Assembly: GCA_027596195.1 (NCBI GenBank)
Contig: JADGJG010000964.1
Coordinates: forward strand, 1-10,424
Reading direction: 5' to 3'
DNA length: 10,424 nt
DNA from: Podochytrium sp. JEL0797
Taxonomy: Eukaryota > Chytridiomycota > Chytridiomycetes > Chytridiales > Chytriomycetaceae
Shown piece after piece: positions 1-7,896 of the stretch (position 1 is the stretch's first letter; every line of letters starts with the position of its first letter). Below the pieces are notes generated by a model that had not been told where the DNA came from, ran no database searches, and saw only the letters and a program-made list of their open reading frames with translations. Made by a program: the position numbers and the translations under genes.

Positions 1-1053
1 CCCAATCGAAACGCGAAAATATCACACAACAGGTGGTTCGAACCTCGCGACCTCACCGACAAGTTATCCACGCAACACTTCAACCTGAACGAATTCAAAT
101 CCATCTCGCGAAACACTCCATCTCTGCATCAATCCCACTTACGCGACCAAATCAACCTCCGCGAGGTCGTATTGGGCAAACGCGACGATCCCACCAGCAT
201 TTCGCCGAACCTCATCTTCACACTCTCAGATCGCGACCCTCACACTATCTGGACATCCCTCTCCGAAACATTCCCAACCACTCCCAAAATGGGCCTCGTG
301 TCCCCAATGACGCCCTTCATCACAGGTCTCACACACACTCTGTTCATGAACGGACAAGTCATGGACGCCGGCGGTCTCGTTGGACTCTGTATCTCTTCCA
401 CTTCTCCACAATCGACCCCGAATCTGAACCCTACGTACGCGTATACTCACATGACACCTGTTGGCGAGTTTCTTTCCATCACGGCATGTCAAGGCAACAT
501 TATCGTGTCACTCGATTCGCAACAAGCAACAGCCCAGATCCTCGCATCGCTTTCGCAACAGTTTTCGAACGCGGATGCTGGGTCGCTCGAATCAAGGATC
601 AGTTCGGATCACGCGTTGTACCTTGAAATCCAACACGTTGAGAATGGAAGCGGTGGTGAGGCTATGAACTGCGTGTACAAGATTGTTGCCGGGGACTTGC
701 GGAAGGGAAATATCGCGGTTGACACGGTGATGGATTTGAAGGTTGGGATGAAGGTGCGGTTTTTGTATCAGGACAAGGAGGGACCCGTCGCGGTGGCGGT
801 TTCTGAACAAGTGGCGGGGGCGAATGCGGTGGGGGTGTTGAGGTTTGTGACAGAGCGGGAGGATGAGTCGTTTGAGGCCATGTTGGAGACGGGTGGTTCC
901 AACGAGGAGAATGTGCCATCACAGGTTGTTGTGAGGAATGGAGTAACTATCGGGAGTGATGTTGGGATTATTCATGCAGTGGACGCGGGGGAGAGTGGGT
1001 TTGAAGTGACCAAGGTGCCGTTCAGCACGGTTTCATTAGAAATGAAGAAATAA
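1..1053 (+). CDS. FIST-domain-like protein, 3' portion (5' end outside window)
   Basis: The frame is open from the first base to TAA at 1051-1053, giving 350 codons with no internal stop, so the gene begins upstream. No ATG near the left edge is convincing; a TTG at 172 is not needed as a start. The region from about residue 60 resembles a FIST N-terminal half: a hydrophobic strand (PNLIFTLSDRD), then MGLVSPMTPFITGLTHTLF and GQVMDAGGLVGLCIS, the type of segment where the family places its conserved Gly/Pro turn. The second half (YKIVAGDLRKGNIAVD, then VGMKVRFLYQDKEG) fits the FIST C-terminal part. FIST domains are proposed small-ligand sensor modules in bacteria and also occur in eukaryotes, including fungi and F-box protein FBXO22; no enzyme activity is established. 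Residues 1-55 look less conserved and might be a leader or include an intron remnant. AATAAA overlaps the stop codon. The family call rests on pattern recall, not on a search. Confidence 0.6.
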   Translation, partial: PNRNAKISHNRWFEPRDLTDKLSTQHFNLNEFKSISRNTPSLHQSHLRDQINLREVVLGKRDDPTSISPNLIFTLSDRDPHTIWTSLSETFPTTPKMGLVSPMTPFITGLTHTLFMNGQVMDAGGLVGLCISSTSPQSTPNLNPTYAYTHMTPVGEFLSITACQGNIIVSLDSQQATAQILASLSQQFSNADAGSLESRISSDHALYLEIQHVENGSGGEAMNCVYKIVAGDLRKGNIAVDTVMDLKVGMKVRFLYQDKEGPVAVAVSEQVAGANAVGVLRFVTEREDESFEAMLETGGSNEENVPSQVVVRNGVTIGSDVGIIHAVDAGESGFEVTKVPFSTVSLEMKK

Positions 1054-1140
1054 ACCAAGAGTGTTAACAAATATCAATTTATGCTCAATTTATAATGAGA
1101 GACTCGACAAGCTGGTGTTCATCATTATGTGTAAAATAAA
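1049..1140 (+). promoter_or_regulatory. candidate poly(A) signals of the FIST-like gene
   Basis: AATAAA occurs at 1049-1054, overlapping the stop codon, and again at 1135-1140, within the 181-bp gap between this gene and the convergent NOP15-like gene. The second copy is the better placed for cleavage downstream of the coding region. This is inferred from the motif only; fungal poly(A) signals are degenerate. Confidence 0.4.
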
Positions 1141-1234
1141 CTTTCGCAATGTATTAGCGAAAAAGACATGAAAAACTGCAACCGAATCTCTCGACGACAT
1201 CCAAAAATTCGAAATGACCTTGATGATTCCTTTT

Positions 1235-1980
1235 TTACTTCTTGGCACTCCCCTTCTTGGCGCTCGATCTCGTCGCCGCACCGCTGCCATTCGGGGTCGT
1301 GGAGGGAGACTTTTTGGCCGCAAGAGGCGTCGCCACGAACCCTCCCTTCTGGGCAGGCGTCGCCGCGGTGGCAGACTTTTTCGACACGGGCGTGTCGCCG
1401 GGGGCTGGGGCTGTTGCCTTTCTCTTGGTGGCAGAAGCCGCAACGGAGGCGGCGGGGGACGCGGTTCTCGGGGACGCTCGTGTTGGGGCGGCAGCGGTGG
1501 GGGTTTTGGGTGCTGGGGTGGCTACTGCGGCGGCGGGTTTTTTGGTGGAGGCAGTGGCGGTGGTGGATTTCTTTGCGGAAGCGGCGGCGGGGGAAGGGGT
1601 GGCAACCTTTTTGGTGGCGGGGGCAGCGGCAGCAGATTTCTTGGCGGACGCTGGAGCAGGGGTAGTGGGCTTAGCTGGAGTGGCGACAGCGGCCTTCTTG
1701 GTGGCGACAGTAGGGGAAGGAGTCGCGGCTTTCTTGGCAGCGGGGGTGGCAGCTTTCTTGGCAGACTCGGCGACCACGGCAGTTTCCTTCTTGGCAGGAG
1801 TCTTCTTGGGGGTGGCTTCCGCCTTTTTGGCTGGGGTGGCAGGAATCGCGGCAGCGGCAACAACTGGCTCCTCGATGACTTTCTTGGGCGCTTCCTTGGC
1901 CCTTTGCGCATCGGCCGCGTATCCGTCGAATTCGTAGTCGATTCCCAAGGCGGCCAACTTGTTCCTCTTCTTGGTCTCTG
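1235..1980 (-). repeat. low-complexity Ala/Lys/Pro/Thr repeat coding region in NOP15-like exon 3
   Basis: The C-terminal exon encodes degenerate tandem short units of the type (A/S/T)-(A/P)-A-K-K and A-T-P-x-x. The base composition is so biased that long glycine- or alanine-rich open frames appear on the opposite strand (1214-1981 and 1242-1937 on +). Those are by-products of the repeat and not genes. Confidence 0.75.
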
Positions 1981-3149
1981 ATTTGAGCAGTTTGGCAGTC
2001 TTTTCTTCGATATCTTCCTCGGTCATGGGCTGAAAGGGGAAAGTTTGGCGTTTAGAATCGAATGCATTCACAAGAGAATATTAAAACATACCCTGTTGAC
2101 TCTCTGTCTCTCAATCTTGTTCCACGGCATCACCTTGAACGGCCTGTCGTGTCCACGGAACGTGTCGGGGTGCAACTTGTCGTTGGGCACAACCTTGCAC
2201 TGCAGAATATGGTTGAAAAGCAGGTACCCTTGCATCGTATCAGCCACAATCCCAGCAATCAACGCGGACGGGAACTCAATAAAGGCATAATGTTTGGACG
2301 CGCCCGTCCGTTTGTTTCTCGACAACCGCAACCTCAACACCTCGCCAAACTGCGAAAAGTAAGCCTTCATTTCGCGCTCGTAGAATCCGTGCGGAATGCG
2401 GCCGAGGTAAACGACGCCCGTTTTGGAGTTGGGGGAACCCTTCGTGTGCGCGGTGGCTAGGGATTCCGCGCGCTCAGCCTTCTTGTCCTTTCTCTTCTCC
2501 TTGAGCGTCTTTTTGGTCTTCAAGTCCTCTGAGAGCGTCACGATGGCTTCCTGCAGCGCGATCGCGTCGACGGGTGCGTCGGGTTTCTGCGCAATCTCGG
2601 ATTCTTCTTCGTCGTCGCTGTCCATGACTCCCGCAAGGATTGCGGCCTCGTCTTCGCTGTCTTCGTTGTTGTTGTTTGCATTCGCGTTCTCGTCGTCGCT
2701 GTCGCTCGCGTAAAGCATGTCGGCCTGTCAAAATGAAGTAGAATCAGACTTCCGTAGTAATCCAGCAAGCGAGTGATCCTCATGTGGCACCACTGGAACA
2801 AGCTCTCCTCCAAAGCCACGACTCCAAAACTCACATCCACAAGCTTCTCGAACTCCTCGTCCGGAATGTCCACATCCTCCACCTCAGATTCCTCCTCATC
2901 AGCAACAGTAACAACAGCCTTCTTAGCAGATGCCTTGCCACCCTTCTTGGCCGCCTTTGGAGTGGTGGTGGGGGTGGTGGGTGCAGGAGACTTCTTTGCG
3001 GAAGCTGCAGCCTTGGCGGCGAGGGCCTTCTTGGCCAAGGCGGAAGAGGTTGGGGTGGAGGAGGTGGGAGTCTTTTTTTGGATGGCGGGGGAAGCCGTGG
3101 TGGAGGTGGAGGCCTTCTTGGCGGGCGTGGTTTTCTTGGTGATGGCCAT
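1235..3149 (-). CDS. NOP15: Nop15/NIFK-type nucleolar RRM protein with histone-H1-like arms
   Basis: The gene has three exons: 3149-2835, 2724-2092 and 2029-1235. The introns are 110 and 62 nt, both phase 0, with GTGAGT and GTATGT donors and CAG acceptors; the protein is 580 aa. Family members bind pre-rRNA in the nucleolus and act in 60S subunit assembly (yeast Nop15, human NIFK). Residues 1-85 are Lys/Ala/Pro/Thr-rich. An acidic Ser/Asp/Asn tract follows (about 90-150). The RRM lies at about 208-286, with RNP2-like VVYLGRI and RNP1-like SKHYAFIEF. The post-RRM motif KRNKLAALGIDYEF (337-350) matches the NIFK-family signature near the C-terminus. Residues 365-580 form a lysine-rich tail with nine AKK triplets, many TP steps and a possible bipartite nuclear signal (KRK then KK twelve residues on). 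Yeast Nop15 and human NIFK, at about 220 and 293 aa, lack such arms. Start: ATG at 3149-3147, the first Met of the open frame. Confidence 0.87.
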
Positions 3150-3407
3150 GGGTGAAGGGAAGATGCAAAAAAAAAAAAACAGATCGCTCTACCTGAAAAC
3201 AGTGAACAATTTAGTGAGTAGGTTTGCTTCTCATCAATATTTATATAGTCCCGCTGTTATGAACGGCAAATCTCAATGTAAAAATGGGATTCTCCACTAA
3301 TTCCTTCATTCGGACGAGATTTTGCCAGTTTTTGTTCAGATACATTGATGATTAAACTGTTTGCTTCTTTCTTTTATTCTAAGAGACCTTCAGTTGGCAA
3401 ACCGCGT
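3150..3407. other. upstream region of the NOP15-like gene
   Basis: This AT-richer gap lies between the NOP15-like start codon and the end of the decayed gene. It holds a run of A at about 3168-3179 just upstream of the start codon (a T run on the transcribed strand). I see no convincing TATA box, ribosome-biogenesis promoter motif or RNA gene. Confidence 0.4.
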
Positions 3408-4409
3408 TCATTCCAGATTTCTTTTCAACCTGTCAAAATTTATACAAGCGGCAAGCAACGGCTTGTAGTAGGAGGGCATGACGGAGGGACTCAAATAGCC
3501 ATACCTTATTTGTAAATTTCCTTCAATCCCTTCTTTTATTGCTATATAAGTAAGGACTTGCTGGCTAATCTCAAATCGACCTCATCAATGATTGCGGCGG
3601 CAAACCCGAAAGTTCCTTGTCCGAAATCCTTCTTCCTGACAATATCCCCCGCATCAAACTTGGGGAAATTCACGACCCCAAATCGCGACAGAACTGACAT
3701 TGCCGCGTCATGGAGCTGGTGGACGAGTTTGCGGATCGAATCGGCTCCTCTGCCGCAATCGCCTCGTCATAATCAAGGACCTTGATGCCTGCCGGGTACC
3801 GATTTGACGCCTTGTTGTCCGTCCGAAGTTTCAATACCCTCTTCTCCTCCTGTCCCGCCTTTCGCTATTCACGCGATCCACGGCCGACGCGCGGGCTCGA
3901 CTCATCGCCTCTTGCAGCCTGCCCAGCGCCACCCCTGCGCTCTCCACCTTCTCCCTTCGCGTGATAGTCAATCTCACCTTTTTGGAAGAGATGCAGCGCT
4001 TCCTTGTACACAGAATCGGCGTTGACTTTGCGAGTCTTCATCGTCTTCAACCGCACGATTTCCTTCAAGTGCTCCCGGACCTGGTGGGTCACTCGATCGC
4101 CCACCAGAATCCTGAAGCCGTTGAGGCAAGAAATCGTGGGGCAATCATAAACTCACATCCACCTGGGTCCACCGTCACCTCGAACTCCTTCAGCTCCTTG
4201 GACCAGTCCCTTCCAGTCGAGTCCGTCGTGTCAAAGACCCTCGCACTGCTCATCTTGATGCACCCGGATGGGCTTCAATCCCCAAAAGCACTTCTTTCGA
4301 TACTATTGACAATATTGAAGCTCATTGCCACCTTCAAGAAAGGTCTGGAGAAGTCATTGGGCCATTTGCAGGGTTTGTAGGTAACAAACCCATCTCGACA
4401 ATTTTTCCC
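3408..4409 (-). pseudogene. decayed gene of unknown family, possibly kinase-like, with at least six frameshifts
   Basis: Peptide-like, GC-rich sequence runs along the - strand but changes frame repeatedly. The approximate segments are 4409-4278 (GFVTYKPCKWPNDFSRPFLK), 4278-4234 (LKPIRVHQDEQCEGL), 4237-4160 (FDTTDSTGRDWSKELKEFEV), 4152-3961 (REHLKEIVRLKTMKTRK), 3965-3860 (REKVESAGVALGRLQEAMSR), 3855-3748 (RYPAGIKVLDYDEAIAAE), 3748-3545 (IRKLVHQLHDAAMSVLSRF then FGQGTFG) and 3560-3411 (YIAIKEGIEGNLQIRYG). Neighbouring segments abut or overlap, so introns cannot explain the shifts. An intron-like GTGAGT...TTCAG at 4156-4112 would create a TGA at its junction. The middle part is helical and probably coiled coil. 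The last two segments resemble a kinase glycine loop and an AIK lysine motif. It begins after a TAA at 4412-4410 with no clear start codon. The alternative is assembly indels in a live gene. The parent family is not recognised. Confidence 0.6.
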
Positions 4410-4739
4410 TTACTACGCTCCGATTAAATTGCTCTAAACGCGCACAAAAACGAATCTTCATTAACATACCACACATGTACCCTTTTTTTGAGAATTAAAT
4501 AAATAAATACTAACGCGAGTTTTACGGAATAGAAACGCGTTCGAGATGGAGAAATATCTACTCGCAATAAAGAAACGCACCAGGCTCGTAGATCGACACA
4601 TTTTACTACTTTCGCAATTTTTGTTTGCGAAAAATAACGCCAACGGTGAAGATGGGCGAAGGGAAGGTTCTAAAAAATTTGCATTGAAAACACACCACTT
4701 TTTTCATTTTCCATCTCAATTCCAACAAAATACTGTACG
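4410..4739. other. intergenic region with no recognised gene
   Basis: This AT-rich stretch lies downstream of VPS1 and upstream of the decayed gene. It includes an AAATAAATAAAT run near 4497-4508. Short open frames here, such as 4643-4461 on -, have no recognisable motif or coding-like composition. I see no tRNA-like or repeat structure. Confidence 0.4.
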
Positions 4740-4782
4740 CCCCCCCCTCCCCCTATTCCCCCACCCAAAATCCCCAACCCCC
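4740..4782 (-). promoter_or_regulatory. G-quadruplex-prone tract in the VPS1 3' UTR
   Basis: On the VPS1 mRNA strand, six G-runs start two bases after the TGA stop: G5, G4, G3, G5, G5 and G8, separated by loops of 2, 5, 1, 4 and 1 bases. This fits the G3+N1-7 quadruplex rule several times over. The sequence is read directly; folding and any effect on termination, mRNA stability or 3'-end formation are inference. Confidence 0.65.
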
Positions 4783-4784
4783 AC

Positions 4785-7773
4785 TCACACACTCGCAATA
4801 ATCTCTTCCGCCTTCTGAAACGCCTCAATCATCCCTTTACACTCCTTCCGTCTCGCAACGGTACTCTCACTCTCCTTCAACGCTTCATCAAACACATCCT
4901 TCTTGTACAACTCGGCGAGCAACTCACGCTGCAAATCTTCCTTGGTACGTGTCACGAGGTTCAGCATGATGGCTTTGGGGACAAGGTCTGCGACCGTGCG
5001 TTTGACGATCGAGTAGTACGAGAGGAGGAGAAGTTTGATGACTTCCATTTCCATGTATTCGCGTTCGGAGGGGTTGCCGGAGGCTTTGAGGACGGCGGGG
5101 GGCTAAGAAGCGGATTTGCGTTTGGAAAGAAGGAATGGGGTAAGCACGCGTGGTCTCCCCCATTTGTCAACAAAAAAAAATTACTCACATTCTCGAGAAT
5201 TCCAGCCTTCTTCTTCTTTGCAAAGAAACTCGAAAAGAAGCTCCCGTCCTGCTGTCCTTGGTTCAACAGGTCGAGCTGCGGGTCGCGCGGTGGGAGCGCG
5301 GGGGACGCCGTGCTCCCGCGGTTTGCGCTGGCCGGGTTTCTCGGGTCGTTCGGGGTTCCCGTGACGGCACCCATGATGCCCGCTTTTTGCTGGGCAACGC
5401 GGTCGGCAACGATGCTCATGGCCTGGACGGTGGGGTGTGTGAAGGGTGAGTAAAGAAAAAAATGACTCCCCAACCCAACAAAAAGAAACAAAACCTTGTG
5501 TCCCGGAATAAAATCCGGATGCCCCGTATTCACATACACAACCTCACTCGCAATCAAATCCGAAACGAGCTTATTCGTGGGCGCCATGGACTTCTTGAAA
5601 AATCCAATCACGACATTGTACAGTCGTTCACGGAGCTCCGGGAACCGCTTGAACACGGGCTTTTGCAACAATCGGTTCAAGATGCGCACGAGCTCGTCGT
5701 ATACCATGGCCACGCATTTGAGGCCCGGGTCTTCGAGGCGTTTGATTTGTTGTTTGACGAGGACTTCGAAGGCCGCGGTTCCAACAAACAGGGAGGGAGA
5801 GGATCCCTATTTGGGAAGGGTTTAGCTCTTCTTTGAGTTATACAAATAAAAGGAAGGAACGAAAAAACTCACCGAAGAGTTGTACAAAATGGTACGAATT
5901 TCGACATCCTTGATCTGATCGAACGGATCCATCGAGCGGATCGCAGACACAAAGATTTCGTGAAATACAAACGAAATACGCGCACCGCCGCTCAATTCGT
6001 CAGACGAAATGTCGCTCGAGGTTCCCTCGAGCACGCTGCGGTATTCGTTGGTGAATTCGGTGATGACGTTGAGGATCACGTTTTGCTGTTTTTGGAAGGG
6101 GGGAGGGGTTTGGTGGAGGAGATTGTGTATCAGACAACTGGTGCCAGGAACACAAACAATACAAACTCAACTCTCATGTCCTCTTCGACTCCCATCGGGT
6201 CTCCAAGCTGAGCGAGTTCCATCTGGTACTTGGAAAGTCCAGCGCTAATCTTGGCCTTGATCTCGGGCAACGTGTTTTTGATGTGATGCATGAGAATCTG
6301 CACCCGAGAAAATATGAGAAACAGCACGACCCCCTTAGCGCGGAAGAAAACACACGCAAAGCAAACGCACCAAGTTGAGCTTTCTAGCCAAGAAGGGAGT
6401 TCCGCAGTATTGCGCCTTGCTGCGGTACGATGCGTGGTTTTCAAAGTACTGCTTTTCGCCTTCGAGTGCGATGGAGATCTTTTTGTTGTTGTCAATGTCG
6501 CGTTGGCCGCGGTTCACGACGGGAACGTATCCTAGGGAAGGAAGAAGGGTTAGGAAAGATGATGGAAAAGAGATTGCTCGATTTTACGGGGGGAGATGTG
6601 ATCGGGGTTCAAATGTCGTATCTCGCACCACTCAAAACCCTCAACACCATCATGCGAGAGAGAGACATGCGAAAAACTCACCCAATCTCAATGGAATGAT
6701 ACGTCCAGCCAAAATATCCACGACATCGGTACCCGGATCCATCAAATCAATCTTGGTCAAGACTCCAATCGTTCTCACACCCTCCGGGTCCACCTCCCTC
6801 GCGAGTTTCAACCCATCACTATTAGCCAAATCCGTGTTTGCGGCCGTAACCGACAAAATGATGCAATTCGGCTTCGTAATAAACTTCATAATCATGTCCT
6901 TGATCAAACGCTCAATATCCTTGGGCTGGTCGCCCACAGCCACCTTGGTCAGGCCCGGCAAGTCAATCAACGTGAGGGTCAACACGTTTGGCGAGTAGAT
7001 GCGGAGGTTGATTGGCTGCGGGGACACGCCCGCGTTCTTGCCAACCTTGTTGTCCGTCTCGCGCGAGATTTCGTCGCGGATCTCGTTGAAATCCGTGAAT
7101 TTCTTTCCTGGGATGTGCAGGAACTCGCCCCACTCTGTGATTTCGCCTGGTGCGGCCGTGGCGGCGGGGGTCTTTGTGTCGCCGTTTGCGCTGGCGACGC
7201 CGCCGACTTCGCCCTTTGCGTTGGGGCGGTTGATGAGCTGAAGCACGAGGGGGCGGCGGGTCACGATGCCGCTTCCTATTGACTAGTTAGCTATGTGTCG
7301 CTAGGGGAGGGAAGTGTTTCGCTAGGGGATTGTACTGTTTCGCTAGTTAGGGAGTGTCTATGCGTTGCTATGTTTCGCTCTGTCTCTCTATGCGTTGGTA
7401 GAGAGTGCAGTTCGAGTGCTAGGGAGTGCTAGGGAGTGTCTCGCTAGGAGATGCCAGGCAAATGCCAGGCAGTGCCAGGCCATAACGACGACGACGCCTA
7501 GGCCTCGCCACGAGAGCCTTAAAAACACAACGCCAACACACACCTCGCGGCAGAAAGTCTCGCCCAACAATGTTCTCGAGCACAGACGACTTTCCACTCG
7601 ACTGCGATCCCACAACCGCAATCTGTCCATCAACGAGTAGCCATTAGCTTCGCATCGAGACACTACACACACTAAGGGACAGATACCTGTGGCAGATCAA
7701 TCGGGTTCGCCACGTTGACGGCGTTGAACGCATCCTGCAGCTTGTTGATGGTCGTGATGAGCGTTTGATCCAT
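4785..7773 (-). CDS. VPS1: Vps1 dynamin-like GTPase
   Basis: Vps1 is a self-assembling GTPase acting in membrane fission for endosome/vacuole sorting, endocytosis and peroxisome division. The gene has nine exons: 7773-7687, 7622-7544, 7275-6682, 6531-6371, 6297-6172, 6085-5873, 5806-5495, 5422-5189 and 5102-4785. All phases agree, giving 707 aa (yeast Vps1 has 704). The start [16 protein letters not shown] and IDLPQ are typical of Vps1 rather than Dnm1. GTPase motifs: P-loop GSQSSGKS (34-41), switch I around T61 in GIVTRRP, DLPG (160-163) and TKID (229-232). The stalk is in the middle exons, including [21 protein letters not shown] Gly/Pro/Gln-rich insert at 525-602 replaces the PH domain of classical dynamins. 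The GTPase effector domain is in the last exon ([20 protein letters not shown]). Introns 5 and 7 use weak donors (GTTGAG, GTTTTG); intron 2 is long and repetitive. The start codon lies 123 bp downstream of the SGT2 stop. Confidence 0.95.
7276..7543 (-). repeat. repeat-filled intron 2 of VPS1
   Basis: This 268-nt intron is bounded by GTGTGT and ATAG (- strand) and sits in the codon for G56 of the P-R-G-S-G turn. Read on the + strand it holds interspersed short repeats. TGT(N)TCGCTA-type units occur at about 7296, 7315, 7335, 7371 (last bases differ) and 7437. A perfect 10-bp tandem TGCTAGGGAG is at 7417-7436. CTATGCGTTG occurs at about 7358 and 7388. GCCAGGC occurs three times between 7453 and 7480. 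The other VPS1 introns are 64-150 nt and not repetitive. Confidence 0.7.
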
Positions 7774-7896
7774 CCGCGTTTTCGTGGGCTTTTTTTTCCT
7801 TCCATTTCGCGAATTCCACGAGAAACCGATCATGTTGCAATTTCAAGGTTCCTTCATCACACAACCAACACGAGAGACCATTTTTATTCTCGTTTC
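7774..7896 (-). promoter_or_regulatory. compact SGT2 terminator / VPS1 promoter region
   Basis: Only 123 bp separate the SGT2 stop codon from the VPS1 start codon on the same strand. A canonical AATAAA (- strand, 7888-7883) lies eight bases past the SGT2 stop and probably directs SGT2 3'-end formation. The VPS1 promoter must therefore lie in this gap or within the SGT2 3' end. A pyrimidine-rich run on the + strand near 7790-7802 is the only other compositional feature. Confidence 0.5.

Noticed and set aside
33..626. 197-codon + strand open frame overlapping the FIST-like gene
   Set aside because: It is a His/Arg/Ser-rich shadow in another frame of the FIST-like coding sequence, with no recognisable motif.
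1214..1981. Long glycine-rich (1214-1981) and alanine-rich (1242-1937) open frames on the + strand
   Set aside because: They lie antisense to the AKK/TP repeat exon of the NOP15-like gene and arise from its biased composition; no domain or start context supports them.
2829..2840. Identical 12-base string ACTCACATCCAC here and near 4152-4163
   Set aside because: The first is a genuine GTGAGT donor after a Val-Asp codon pair; the second is a similar chance donor-like site in the decayed gene. It is too short to imply a repeat.
3961..4380. 139-codon + strand open frame across the decayed region
   Set aside because: The - strand gives more protein-like, consecutive peptides over the same bases. 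This frame is best read as its shadow, though it is the main alternative reading.
4461..4643. 60-codon - strand open frame between VPS1 and the decayed gene
   Set aside because: It is Phe/Ser/Cys-rich in AT-rich DNA, without motif, conserved start context or neighbour support.
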